DNA of 64,000 nucleotides from the NCBI GenBank assembly GCA_964401915.1, contig CAYOAI010000003.1, positions 1 through 64,000 of the forward strand, read 5' to 3'. The notes under the pieces are model-generated. The model saw only the letters and a list, made by a program, of their open reading frames with translations, ran no database searches and had not been told where the DNA came from. Origin of the DNA: CAZGZD01 sp964401915. GTDB lineage: Bacteria > Patescibacteriota > Microgenomatia > UBA1406 > GWC2-37-13. This document shows, piece by piece, positions 35,757 through 44,354 of this stretch; position 1 is the first letter of the stretch; every line of letters starts with the position of its first letter. The position numbers and the translations under genes were made by a program.

Positions 35757-36920
35757 TCAATCTCGAGAACATCCACCAGATAAGTGTGGTCCATTGACAT
35801 CAACATGGATATGATTTCTATGTGCAGCTAATAATCCCGAGTCATACTGAAAGGGAGCGCCGTGCTTGAGAGTTTGAGTGCCGGCTGGCACAGGGCTGAA
35901 GATAAGCTCGTCAATACCTAATTTTTGTATATTTGCTGTGATCCATGGAATCACTTGTGGGGCAATTTCTTCATTGCCGATGTCGACCGCCAAGCCACTA
36001 AAATGATTGGATGTGTAGCCACTGGATGAGCACGTGTTGTGCCCAGTTTTGATCACAGATGGACTAAGAGGTACTTTAACCTCTTCGACAATCTGTACCA
36101 TAAGACATACGAGTTGGTCTTTTGCTATTCCATTTTGCACATCTTGTGTTGGTCTGCTGTTTTGTGGGCGCCAGAGAGGATTTGTCAGAAGTCTACGATT
36201 GAGCTCTGCTCGACTGACACCCGGGCACCCTGGGGCATCAGTACCACTTCCTCCACCTTGTGCTGCCTCCTTTTTAGTAAAGTCGAAGCTTAGCATGGTC
36301 GTGCCAAAGTCAGTAAGAAGCTTCTCATCTTTAGTCTTTGGAGTTTTGCCATTGGGATTAGTGGAATTTTTACCTTTCTTTTTGGTGTTTCCTGGAGCAT
36401 CGTCTTCAAGCATATCATCTGAAAACTCTTTAAATTCTGAAATTGCGTCTTTGATGCCAACGTTGGTCAGAAGAAATCCTCCCCATCCTCGAAGTAATAA
36501 TCCAGACAGCCCTTTTTTTTGTAAAAATGAATTAATTGCATCATCTGCTTTATCGGTTTTTTTGTAAATTATAAATCGATTAATGCCTTTGTCATAAGCA
36601 ATCTCAAAATCATCAGTCGAGACGGGTAGCTCAGCCTTAAGTTGATCTAAAAGGTTTTTTTCCTCAGTGGTCAGATCACCATCTGGTTCTTTAAGAAGCG
36701 CTTGATATGCTCGTTCTTGATCAATCGCTGAGACTTTCTGTGAATTTTCATCTTGAATATTGCTGAAGGCGTCTGAATCGGTTACTCTGGTCTGAGGAGT
36801 TGGTGTAGGAGTTTGAGTCTTATTCCTCAAATTCAGGCTTGTAAGCGTAGTGATCAGAATAAGAAGGAGCAATATACCTCCAAATACTGCCAGAATAAGC
36901 ACGAGAACTCTATTGGACAT
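35757..36920 (-). CDS. Membrane-anchored M15-type peptidase (paralogue 2)
   Basis: 387 residues. N-terminal anchor helix (5-27), Thr/Pro linker, a middle domain (85-170), a low-complexity Lys/Asn stretch, and a C-terminal domain with SNHFSGLAVDIGN and HRNHIHVDV. These give the H-x6-D and HxH zinc ligands of M15 (VanY/DD-carboxypeptidase-like) enzymes. Probably cleaves peptidoglycan stem peptides outside the membrane. A segment KDEKLLTDFGTTMLSFDFTKK is shared with the upstream paralogue. Next to a VirB6-like gene, so it may open the wall for a secretion or pilus apparatus. Confidence 0.7.
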   Translation of the reverse strand: MSNRVLVLILAVFGGILLLLILITTLTSLNLRNKTQTPTPTPQTRVTDSDAFSNIQDENSQKVSAIDQERAYQALLKEPDGDLTTEEKNLLDQLKAELPVSTDDFEIAYDKGINRFIIYKKTDKADDAINSFLQKKGLSGLLLRGWGGFLLTNVGIKDAISEFKEFSDDMLEDDAPGNTKKKGKNSTNPNGKTPKTKDEKLLTDFGTTMLSFDFTKKEAAQGGGSGTDAPGCPGVSRAELNRRLLTNPLWRPQNSRPTQDVQNGIAKDQLVCLMVQIVEEVKVPLSPSVIKTGHNTCSSSGYTSNHFSGLAVDIGNEEIAPQVIPWITANIQKLGIDELIFSPVPAGTQTLKHGAPFQYDSGLLAAHRNHIHVDVNGPHLSGGCSRD

Positions 36921-36928
36921 AATAGATA

Positions 36929-38062
36929 TTAGTTTACTCCTATATGGATATGATTTTGATGAGCTGAGTTGCTGAAAAATCCGGGATTTGAATTAAACTC
37001 TGACCATGGAGAGCCAACTTCATTAAGAGAAAGCGCACCTCTTTGAGTGGCAAGCTGGGCAACAAGCGCATGAGCTATCTGATGACCGGGGTTTACCGCT
37101 TGACCATCAAGTACACAGATATCCACAGCTTTCCCATCTGCATGTAGTGATCTTGTGCTCGTACCGGCGACATTTACAGGATGACCGGTTTTGAGTGCGC
37201 AGATAGACATCGTATGTCTTTCGGCAATAGACGCAATAATGTTTATTATATTTTGATTTATTGCACCATTTTGTAGATCGCTTCGACCACCAGGATAGAT
37301 ACTCACACGGGGATTGTTGAGAATCGCCTGGGCCGAGCCGCTTGTCCCGAAATTTGTATCTCCTACTACTCCTCCACTACCACTCGCATTGTTAGGCTCA
37401 TCCTTCTTGGTAAAGTCGAAGCTTAGTAACGTTTTCCCAAAATCAGTAAGTAATTTCTCATCCTTTGTCTTTGCATCTTTATCGCTTGGATTTTTTTTGG
37501 CATTTTTATTATTTTTCGATTTTTGATTTGTATTTTCATTATTATTGATATTTTTTGGGCTTTGTTCTTCTCCTTGTTCGTTAACAAGGGTAAAGATACT
37601 CTTGTCAGAAAATAATTTGGAAAGTCCATGTTGAGAAAGAAGGCTAATAAGATTTTTCGTCCCGCTTAATCCAGTTGTGGTAGCTATGAATCCTGTCACA
37701 TGACCAGCTGCAATAGTATAATTGAGAGTGAAGCCATTGCCCTCTGTCGGAAGATCTTTGACGAGTTCTGTAAGTTTATCTCTATCTTCTTCATTTAGGC
37801 TATCTGAGCTCTGAATAAGTGAATTGGCCTCATCAGTGGTGAGTGTGTGGTTGAGGGGAATAAGTGTATCCACTTTTGTGTTGCTTTCTATTTGAGTGTC
37901 TTGAGACTGACCATCTGAGTCTGAGCTTGAAATAGGAGTGGGCGTAGGTACCGCAGCGCCTTTTTTGTTGAAAATTGAGCCTGTGAGGAAAGTCACAACT
38001 ATAAGAATGAGAAGAAGAACTCCAAAAACTGAGAGTAGCAATGCTGTGGATTTATTTGACAT
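36929..38062 (-). CDS. Membrane-anchored M15-type peptidase (paralogue 1)
   Basis: 377 residues, same design as its downstream neighbour: anchor helix (9-30), Pro/Ser linker, middle domain with HVTGFIATTTGLSGTKNLIS, Asn/Lys-rich spacer, shared KDEKLLTDFGKTLLSFDFTKK, then a peptidase domain with SLHADGKAVDIC and HQNHIHIGV (the H-x6-D and HxH ligands). The two genes are eight bases apart and co-directional, a tandem duplication. The catalytic domains have diverged more than the anchor and shared segment, suggesting different substrates or roles. Confidence 0.7.
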   Translation of the reverse strand: MSNKSTALLLSVFGVLLLILIVVTFLTGSIFNKKGAAVPTPTPISSSDSDGQSQDTQIESNTKVDTLIPLNHTLTTDEANSLIQSSDSLNEEDRDKLTELVKDLPTEGNGFTLNYTIAAGHVTGFIATTTGLSGTKNLISLLSQHGLSKLFSDKSIFTLVNEQGEEQSPKNINNNENTNQKSKNNKNAKKNPSDKDAKTKDEKLLTDFGKTLLSFDFTKKDEPNNASGSGGVVGDTNFGTSGSAQAILNNPRVSIYPGGRSDLQNGAINQNIINIIASIAERHTMSICALKTGHPVNVAGTSTRSLHADGKAVDICVLDGQAVNPGHQIAHALVAQLATQRGALSLNEVGSPWSEFNSNPGFFSNSAHQNHIHIGVN

Positions 38063-38154
38063 TTGATTTTTCGATAGAATCAGCTATGATAGATTTACTT
38101 GATTGTATAAAAAAAACTAATGATAGTTCAACTCCATAGTGCATCTATCTAAAT

Positions 38155-38355
38155 ATGCAAAATTACACACCTATTAATATAAAATTGCAGGTTGATTCTC
38201 AAAAAGTGAGAGCCAGCGTCATTCTTTTTTTGATAATTTTTTTTACATCAATTACATTCGTCACCCTTATGTTTGCGTTTATAAAAAATAACGCAAATGC
38301 CCAGATACTCAAACAGCGGATATATCCCACCGGGACCGAGAAAGTCTATAAATAA
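38155..38355 (+). CDS. Small single-helix membrane protein
   Basis: 66 residues: a short N-terminal cytoplasmic part, one transmembrane helix (about 22-43, VILFLIIFFTSITFVTLMFAFI) and a short outside tail (KNNANAQILKQRIYPTGTEKVYK). Family unknown. It sits 24 bases ahead of a VirB2-like gene and reads the same way, divergent from the M15 genes, so it is probably part of the same envelope machine. Confidence 0.45.
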   Translation: MQNYTPINIKLQVDSQKVRASVILFLIIFFTSITFVTLMFAFIKNNANAQILKQRIYPTGTEKVYK

Positions 38356-38379
38356 CCATTTATTTTTAAATTCCTATAA

Positions 38380-38700
38380 ATGAAAGACATCTTACTTGCC
38401 CAAACATTCAAAATAAACAATCAACCCATCCAAGGACCACTTAAAAATATCAATTCTCTTGGAGACTTAATAAATAAATTAGTTACGGGTCTTATCTATC
38501 CATTGGCCGCTGTAATACTTTTTTTTATACTCGTATGGGGAGGGTATGATTTTATGTTTTCGCAGGGTAATCCAGAAAAGCTTAAGACAGCACGCGCGAA
38601 GATTACAGCGGGGATTGTCGGATTTGTGCTACTTGTACTATCTTACCTGATTGTTCGAGTTATCGCTTTCATATTCGGTATAGGCGAGGGTATTTTTTAG
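38380..38700 (+). CDS. VirB2/TrbC-like pilin-type membrane protein
   Basis: 106 residues. Two transmembrane helices (about 35-58 and 78-102) surround the loop VWGGYDFMFSQGNPEKLKTARAKI, the motif common to four genes in this window. The N-terminal 30 residues (QTFKINNQPIQGPLKNINS) are polar and would be outside. Helix-loop-helix with Gly-Asn-Pro-Glu turn fits VirB2-like pilins. Followed after 130 bases by a strong hairpin terminator. Confidence 0.6.
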   Translation: MKDILLAQTFKINNQPIQGPLKNINSLGDLINKLVTGLIYPLAAVILFFILVWGGYDFMFSQGNPEKLKTARAKITAGIVGFVLLVLSYLIVRVIAFIFGIGEGIF

Positions 38701-38806
38701 AAACTCTCCATTACTTTTGGGCAAAATGAGGTATACTTACTCCTAAGTTTATATAAATAAAGTGGTAATCGTGATGAGTAGTTGCAAGCAGCACAAAAGT
38801 ACAATG

Positions 38807-38857
38807 TATAAGGTCTAAAGACCTTAGCATCCCGACCTTATAGTCGGGATTTTTTTT
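38807..38857 (+). promoter_or_regulatory. Terminator with competing antiterminator before the UMP kinase gene
   Basis: ATCCCGAC (38829-38836) pairs with GTCGGGAT (38843-38850) and eight T follow: a classic Rho-independent terminator 16 bases before the next start codon. Upstream TATAAGGTC (38807-38815) is a perfect complement of GACCTTATA (38834-38842), which overlaps the terminator stem, and can alternatively pair with GACCTT (38820-38825). These mutually exclusive pairings are the layout of an attenuator. It may instead merely end the pilin-like transcript. Confidence 0.55.
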
Positions 38858-38873
38858 AGCGTCAAAATCAACT

Positions 38874-40202
38874 ATGTTTGGATATAAAGAACCACCAGTC
38901 GTGATATCGATAGGAGGAAGCCTTATTGCGCCGAATGGAGGAATAGACAGTGTATTCTTGCGTAACTTAAATGAGTTTATTCGCGAACAAGTAAAAAAAG
39001 GTCGACGCTTTTTCTTGGTCGCTGGAGGTGGGATGACTGCACGGCATTATATTGAAGCCGGTCGTCGTGTGATTGGGGATATTACTGATACTGATCTTGA
39101 TTGGCTTGGTGTGCACTCCACCCGATTGAACGCTCATCTACTTCGTACGATATTCCAGGATATTTCTCACCCGAGAATTATTGAAAATTATGACAGGCGC
39201 CTTATCGATTGGCGAGAGCCTGTGGTGATTGGTGCTGGCTGGAAGCCTGGGTGGTCGACAGATTACGATGCTGTAGTTTTGGCTCGTGACTATAAAGCTC
39301 ATACGATAATTAATCTTTCAAATATCGATTGGATCTATAATAAAGATCCAAAAAAATATAAAAGTGCCCAGATTATAAAAAAGATGACGTGGGATCAGAT
39401 GGAAGAGCTTGTTGGAGATACATGGACACCGGGTACAAATGCTCCTTTTGACCCCATTGCCTCTCGACTTGCCAAAAGTTTGCGCCTCACAATAATCATA
39501 ATAAATGGAAGTAATTTTACAAATCTACGACATGTTTTTGAGGGAAAGCCATTTAAGGGGACTGTGATTACACCTCTTAAGCTGGATGCATCTTTTTATG
39601 ATCGCGAGTATTATCGAGGTGACAAAGGTGGAAATCTTTTTAAATACGCAGATTCTGTATGGGCAAAATTTTTCTCACATTTTGTGAATATCTATCGCGC
39701 CCTTCTTATAAGACTTTTTCTTAAGCCCAAAAATTGTCTTGATATTGGCTGTGGGACAGGATATTTGGTGAAATGGTTGCGATTTTTTGGTATTGAAGCA
39801 TTTGGTATTGAGATCTCACAAGACGCACTCGACATGGCAGATGAATCTACCCGACCATACCTGAAAAAAAGTAATATCTCAGATCTTCCATATGATACGT
39901 CAACCTTTGATCTTGTTGTGACCTATGATGTTCTTGAGCATGTTGATCGAGGATCTATCAGACAAGCACTATCAGAAAGCATTAGAGTATCGCGAAAATA
40001 CATATTGCACAAACTCTATACTTCAGAAAATCGATGGATCGGTATATTTCATAAGCACGATGTGTCGCACGTCTCAGTATTCTCTCAAAAATACTGGAAA
40101 CAGCTTTTGGGTTCATTTGAGAATACAAGTATTCTTCGAGGGTCTTTTTTTCGCCTTCCTTTATTTTTTGAGACAATATTTCTACTTCGCAAGAAATCGT
40201 AA
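38874..40202 (+). CDS. Archaeal-type UMP kinase fused to SAM methyltransferase
   Basis: 442 residues, two domains in one frame. Residues 1-232 are an amino-acid-kinase-fold UMP kinase of archaeal type: VISIGGSLIAP (7-20), VAGGGMTARHYI (49-60), NLSNIDWIYNKDPKKY (147-162) and the closing KGTVITP. Residues 237-442 are a class I methyltransferase: DIGCGTGYLVKW (290-301), acidic IEIS (312-315) and VTYDVLEHVD near 350. UMP kinase makes UDP; the methyltransferase substrate is unknown. No stop or frame break separates the domains. Fusion is unusual. Possibly attenuator-controlled; recF follows after 15 bases. Confidence 0.8.
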   Translation: MFGYKEPPVVISIGGSLIAPNGGIDSVFLRNLNEFIREQVKKGRRFFLVAGGGMTARHYIEAGRRVIGDITDTDLDWLGVHSTRLNAHLLRTIFQDISHPRIIENYDRRLIDWREPVVIGAGWKPGWSTDYDAVVLARDYKAHTIINLSNIDWIYNKDPKKYKSAQIIKKMTWDQMEELVGDTWTPGTNAPFDPIASRLAKSLRLTIIIINGSNFTNLRHVFEGKPFKGTVITPLKLDASFYDREYYRGDKGGNLFKYADSVWAKFFSHFVNIYRALLIRLFLKPKNCLDIGCGTGYLVKWLRFFGIEAFGIEISQDALDMADESTRPYLKKSNISDLPYDTSTFDLVVTYDVLEHVDRGSIRQALSESIRVSRKYILHKLYTSENRWIGIFHKHDVSHVSVFSQKYWKQLLGSFENTSILRGSFFRLPLFFETIFLLRKKS

Positions 40203-40217
40203 TATACAAAATAAGGT

Positions 40218-41273
40218 ATGCTTCTTACGAGTATTAAGGTAAAAAACTTTCGAAGCTTTGAAGAGCGGGAGTTTGTGATTAATAGAAATCTTACCGTTGT
40301 TGTCGGGGATAATGCGAAAGGCAAGACAAATTTACTTGAGGCGATTCATAGCGTGCTTTTTGGCACAGGTTTTCGTAATTCACAAGAAGTGGAGCTTTTC
40401 AACAACGCGGCAGATCACGACGATGGATTTGTTGAGGCTACGTTTGAGGACGAGGGAGGCAATATTCACATATATAGATTGGCATTACAAAAGCGAGAGA
40501 ACCGTCTTCTTAAGGCGTATTTTATAGATAAGACACGAAAAATAAGTCGCGATTATCTTAAGGATATTTCAAAAGCAGTGCTTTTTGCTCCAGAGCATAT
40601 TGTGGTCGTCGTAGGCGCTCCATCCAGGCGCCGAGAATATCTGAATAGATTTATCTCGTCGTATGACTTGGAGTATAAAAGGCGGCTGGCAAATTATGAA
40701 AATGCTCTGCGTCGTCGTAATAAGATTTTGGAGAAGCATATAGATCGACAGGCCGTGTCTGCTGAGCTTATATACTGGGATCAGTATCTTGCAGCTGAGG
40801 GTGCGTATATCACGGCAGCTCGTGAAAAATATATGCATTTTCTTGCTCAGAATCCCACACTGGAGAACTGTACTTTTTCCATAAAGTATCTAAAAAATGA
40901 GTTTAATAAAGAGCGACTTGATGTGCATCGCACACAGGAATTGCACGCCAGGCGCACTCTTATTGGACCACAAAAAGATGATTTTGAAATTACTCTGAGT
41001 CGTGGGGAAGAAGTCAAAAATATTCACATATACGGCTCGCGTGGAGAGCAGAGACTCGGAATACTTTGGCTTAAGATGAATGAAATATATATATATGAGG
41101 AGATTTTGGGTGGTCGACCAATACTTCTTTTTGATGATGTATTTTCTGAATTTGATCAGGAAAATCGCCAACTTGTAGGTCGGCTGATAAAAAAATATCA
41201 ATCGATTTTGACAACGACTGATGCTGAGATTCCTAAGCTTTTCAAGCTCAAGGATCCATCCATTCGGCTATAA
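40218..41273 (+). CDS. recF: DNA repair/replication ATPase RecF
   Basis: 351 residues, normal for RecF, which loads RecA at gapped DNA with RecO and RecR. The N-terminus MLLTSIKVKNFRSFEE and Walker A VVGDNAKGKTNLLEAI (near 30-45) are typical; the signature region ISRDYLKDIS, VVGAPSRRREYLNRFIS and the Walker B LLFDDVFSEFD (near 305) complete the SMC-like ATPase. Stands after the UMP kinase fusion, away from dnaA/dnaN, so the classic dnaN-recF linkage is not present here. Frequency of RecF in CPR is uneven. Confidence 0.93.
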   Translation: MLLTSIKVKNFRSFEEREFVINRNLTVVVGDNAKGKTNLLEAIHSVLFGTGFRNSQEVELFNNAADHDDGFVEATFEDEGGNIHIYRLALQKRENRLLKAYFIDKTRKISRDYLKDISKAVLFAPEHIVVVVGAPSRRREYLNRFISSYDLEYKRRLANYENALRRRNKILEKHIDRQAVSAELIYWDQYLAAEGAYITAAREKYMHFLAQNPTLENCTFSIKYLKNEFNKERLDVHRTQELHARRTLIGPQKDDFEITLSRGEEVKNIHIYGSRGEQRLGILWLKMNEIYIYEEILGGRPILLFDDVFSEFDQENRQLVGRLIKKYQSILTTTDAEIPKLFKLKDPSIRL

Positions 41274-41320
41274 TTAGTTGGAGTTAGTTGAAAATCGTTA
41301 AAATTAGTTAAAAATAGTTA
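41271..41320 (+). repeat. Short degenerate tandem repeat
   Basis: Between recF and tRNA-Ser the sequence repeats a unit of about 10-12 bases of the form AGTTAAAAAT / AGTTGAAAATCG, four times or so. It may have grown by slippage. It contains no gene and no obvious promoter. Confidence 0.45.
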
Positions 41321-41407
41321 GGTGGGATGCCAGAGTGGCCTATCGGGCTGGTTTCGAAAACCATGCGTCTCGCAAGAGGCACGGGGGTTCAAATCCCTCT
41401 CCCACCG
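41321..41407 (+). tRNA. trnS: tRNA-Ser (anticodon CGA)
   Basis: Acceptor arms GGTGGGA (41321-41327) and TCCCACC (41400-41406) pair fully. The anticodon loop TTCGAAA gives CGA (Ser, codon UCG). The long variable arm GCGTCTCGCAAGAGGCAC confirms a class II tRNA-Ser. T arm GGGGGTTCAAATCCCTC. CCA is not encoded after the discriminator G. Confidence 0.95.
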
Positions 41408-41441
41408 CTTTTAAGATGTGAGACGACCGCACACAGGGAAG

Positions 41442-41472
41442 TTTACCCTGAGTGAAGTCGAAGGGAATCCTG
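41442..41472. repeat. CCCTGAG...AAGGG dispersed palindromic repeat
   Basis: The string CCCTGAGTGAAGTCGAAGGG lies between tRNA-Ser and nth. The same word, with CCCT/AGGG arms, is a repeat I remember from many unrelated bacterial genomes. Only one clear copy is in the window. Function unknown. Confidence 0.45.
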
Positions 41473-41492
41473 TACCCTCCGCCAAATAAGTT

Positions 41493-42122
41493 ATGCACGA
41501 TTTAGAAAAAAAGAAGCAGAAGGCGGTGGTTATTATCAAGAAGCTCAAAGAGCTTTTTCCGAACGCCAAGATAGCGCTTAACTATTCTAATAACTTCGAG
41601 CTTCTGGTCGCCGTGATGCTAAGTGCCCAGTGTACTGATAAGCAAGTCAATATCGTGACTAGTAAGCTCTTCAAAAAATATAAAAAACTGGAGGACTACG
41701 CAGCCGCTCGTCAAGAAGATTTTGAACAGGATATATTCTCCACAGGATTTTATAAAAATAAAGCCAAAAATATTCTTGCCACCGCCCGCATCATAAAAGA
41801 GAAATTTGATGGTCGTGTTCCAAGCTCAATGGAAGAGTTACTCAGTCTTCCCGGTGTGGCGCGCAAAACTGCCAATGTAGTGCTTGGCAATGCATTCGCA
41901 ATAGTGGAGGGGATAGCTGTGGATACTCATGTTCGTCGACTATCGCTCAAACTTGGTCTGACTGAGCATCAAAATCCTGAAAAGATTGAGAAAGACTTAA
42001 TGGGGATATTGCCAAAAGACGAGTGGTTTGATTTCACTTATCGACTGATCGAGTACGGGCGCAAGTATTGCCCGGCTATTAAACACGATCACGAGAACTG
42101 TCCTATGGCTTCAATTTTATAA
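41493..42122 (+). CDS. nth: Endonuclease III (Nth) lacking an intact Fe-S motif
   Basis: DNA glycosylase/AP lyase for oxidised pyrimidines. 209 residues. HhH motif LPGVARKTANVVLG (about 117-130) contains the catalytic Lys, and the catalytic Asp is in VDTHVRRLSLKLGL near 140. In the C-terminal cluster the normal C-x6-C-x2-C-x5-C is C-x6-H-x2-C-x5-L, so two of four [4Fe-4S] ligands are replaced with the spacing kept. The protein likely lacks the cluster. Stands alone after tRNA-Ser. Confidence 0.9.
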   Translation: MHDLEKKKQKAVVIIKKLKELFPNAKIALNYSNNFELLVAVMLSAQCTDKQVNIVTSKLFKKYKKLEDYAAARQEDFEQDIFSTGFYKNKAKNILATARIIKEKFDGRVPSSMEELLSLPGVARKTANVVLGNAFAIVEGIAVDTHVRRLSLKLGLTEHQNPEKIEKDLMGILPKDEWFDFTYRLIEYGRKYCPAIKHDHENCPMASIL

Positions 42123-42140
42123 GCAAGTGAAATCAACTCC

Positions 42141-42216
42141 TTACTTTTACTTTTTTCTGCTCCAGTGGGTTCCCGCCCTTCGGGCATCCCAAGTCGCATA
42201 TAAAAAGCAAAAGTAA
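42141..42216. repeat. Inverted-repeat-bounded element B (MITE-like)
   Basis: Arms TTACTTTTACTTTTT (42141-42155) and AAAAAGCAAAAGTAA (42202-42216) pair with one mismatch. An inner GCCC-TTC-GGGC hairpin is near 42175-42185. Ends and the following ACAAAAG match element A at 3421-3572. It lies between convergent nth and fusA and may also act as a bidirectional terminator. Confidence 0.45.
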
Positions 42217-42248
42217 CAAAAGATAAAAAATGAAGAAGCTATTGATTA

Positions 42249-44354
42249 TTATTTCGAAGATTGCTGCATTGAGGCCACAATGTTTTGCGGCACTTCTTCG
42301 TAGTGAGAAGGCTCCATATATGTTGTACCTCGTCCCTCAGTCATTGACCTGAGTGTTGTAACATATCCTGAAAGTTCAGAAAGTGGTGCGAATCCTTTGA
42401 TGATTACAGCCTTACTCCTTTTTTCAGTTCCTTGGATTTTGCCTCGCTTACTTGAAAGATCACCAATTACTGTTCCCATAAACTCCTCTGGAACCGTCAC
42501 CTCAACCTTCATAATTGGCTCAAGAAGCACCATGCCAGCGGCCTTTGCACCTTGCTGAAGAGCCATGGATCCTGCAATCTTGAATGCGATATCTGAAGAG
42601 TCTACATCGTGATAACTTCCGTCGTATACAGTAACCTGCAGATCTGTCATCGGAAATCCAAGAAGGACTCCCTTATCAAGCGCCTCTATGATACCTTTTT
42701 CAATTGACGGAATATACTCAGCGGGAATTGTGCCTCCCTTTATCTTATTCACAAATTTGAAGCCTTCATTTCGACCAAGTGGCTCAAGTTTTATAAGACA
42801 GTGGCCATATTGGCCTCGCCCTCCTGATTGTTTTATATATTTTCCCTCGGCTTCAGCCGACTTGGTGATTGTCTCGCGATATGCAACTTGTGGTTTGCCG
42901 ACATTGGCATCCATCTTCATTTCTCGTCGCATACGATCAACGAGTACCTCAAGGTGAAGTTCTCCCATGCCGGACATGATTGTCTGTCCTGTCTCCTGAT
43001 TTATCTTGACCTTGAAGGTCGGGTCTTCATCTGAAAGCTGACTGAGCACGTAGGATAATTTTTCCTGATCTGCTTTTGTCTTGGGTTCGATCGCAAGGGA
43101 GATAACAGGCTCGGCAAATGTGATCTCCTCAAGAAGAAGTGGGTGGGATTGATCGGCAAGAGTATCTGAAGTTTTGGTCTCTTTGGGGCCTACAAGTGCA
43201 ACTATCTCACCAGCATAGGCAGTATCAATCTCCTCACGCTGATTGGCATGCATAAGAAGAATTCGAGATACCCGCTCCTGCTTACTGTGGTTCACATTAT
43301 ACACATAGCTTCCTGCCTTTAACGTTCCGGAATAGATTCTGGCATAGGTAATCTTTCCGACATGAGGATCAAGTTGAATTTTAAAAGCAAGTGCTGCAAA
43401 ATTCTCCTCTGATGTAAGTAGTCGTTCCTCTTCATCTCCAGTTTGTGGATTTTTACCGACAATACGACCCAAGTCGACCGGGGAGGGGAGATAGTCTACA
43501 ATTGCGTCAAGTAGTGGTTGAACTCCTTTGTTTCTCAGCGATGTGCCTGCGTAGACCGGGATGAGTTTGTAAGCTACCACTCCACGCCTCAATGCTTTTT
43601 TTAGCTCTTCAACGGAGATATCTTCACCACTCAGATATTTTTCCAAAAGTGAATCATCTTGCTCTGCAATCTGCTCAATAAGCTTTGCGCGTGCTTTCTC
43701 GACATTTTCTTTAAGATCTGCTGGTATTTCTTCAGAGACTGTGAACTCTGTTCCTTGTTCGTCTTTATCCCATATGAGTGCTTGACGAGTGAGAAGGTCG
43801 ATGACTCCTTTGAAATCATCCTCTTTACCTATTGGATAGACCATTACAGCTGGAGTTGCGCCAAGTCGTTCGACTATATCGTTTACGGTAGCATCGAAAT
43901 CAGCCCCCAATTTATCCATCTTATTAATGAAACATATACGCGGCACCTTGTACTTGTCAGCTTGTCGCCACACTGTCTCAGATTGAGATTGCACTCCTTC
44001 TTCAGCATCAAAGACGACTACTCCACCATCTAGTACTCGAAGAGATCTCTCAACCTCAGCTGTGAAATCGACATGTCCTGGTGTATCGATGATATTAATT
44101 CGCACACCGTTCCAAAAGGTTGTGGTGGCGGCTGATACGATTGTGATTCCACGCTCGCGCTCAGCTTCCATCCAATCCATCTGAGTATTTCCTTCATCGA
44201 TATCGCCAATTTTATAGCTGCGGCCCGTGTAGAATAAGATTCGCTCTGTAGTTGTCGTCTTTCCAGAGTCAATATGTGCAATAATTCCGATATTTCGGAT
44301 CATATCGGCAGCCACATTTCTACTTTTTGTTGAGATTATATTTTTTTGAGCCAT
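42249..44354 (-). CDS. fusA: Elongation factor G
   Basis: 701 residues, standard EF-G. G1 IAHIDSGKTTTTERILFYTG, switch I/II region GITIVSAATTTFW, G3 DTPGHVDFT, G4 NKMDKLGAD are in order; domains II-V follow, with FVNKIKGGTIPAEYIPSIEKG in domain IV. Drives ribosomal translocation with GTP. Last gene of the rpoB-rpoC-rpsL-rpsG-fusA operon; no tuf gene follows, unlike the usual str operon, and element B sits just downstream. Confidence 0.97.
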   Translation of the reverse strand: MAQKNIISTKSRNVAADMIRNIGIIAHIDSGKTTTTERILFYTGRSYKIGDIDEGNTQMDWMEAERERGITIVSAATTTFWNGVRINIIDTPGHVDFTAEVERSLRVLDGGVVVFDAEEGVQSQSETVWRQADKYKVPRICFINKMDKLGADFDATVNDIVERLGATPAVMVYPIGKEDDFKGVIDLLTRQALIWDKDEQGTEFTVSEEIPADLKENVEKARAKLIEQIAEQDDSLLEKYLSGEDISVEELKKALRRGVVAYKLIPVYAGTSLRNKGVQPLLDAIVDYLPSPVDLGRIVGKNPQTGDEEERLLTSEENFAALAFKIQLDPHVGKITYARIYSGTLKAGSYVYNVNHSKQERVSRILLMHANQREEIDTAYAGEIVALVGPKETKTSDTLADQSHPLLLEEITFAEPVISLAIEPKTKADQEKLSYVLSQLSDEDPTFKVKINQETGQTIMSGMGELHLEVLVDRMRREMKMDANVGKPQVAYRETITKSAEAEGKYIKQSGGRGQYGHCLIKLEPLGRNEGFKFVNKIKGGTIPAEYIPSIEKGIIEALDKGVLLGFPMTDLQVTVYDGSYHDVDSSDIAFKIAGSMALQQGAKAAGMVLLEPIMKVEVTVPEEFMGTVIGDLSSKRGKIQGTEKRSKAVIIKGFAPLSELSGYVTTLRSMTEGRGTTYMEPSHYEEVPQNIVASMQQSSK

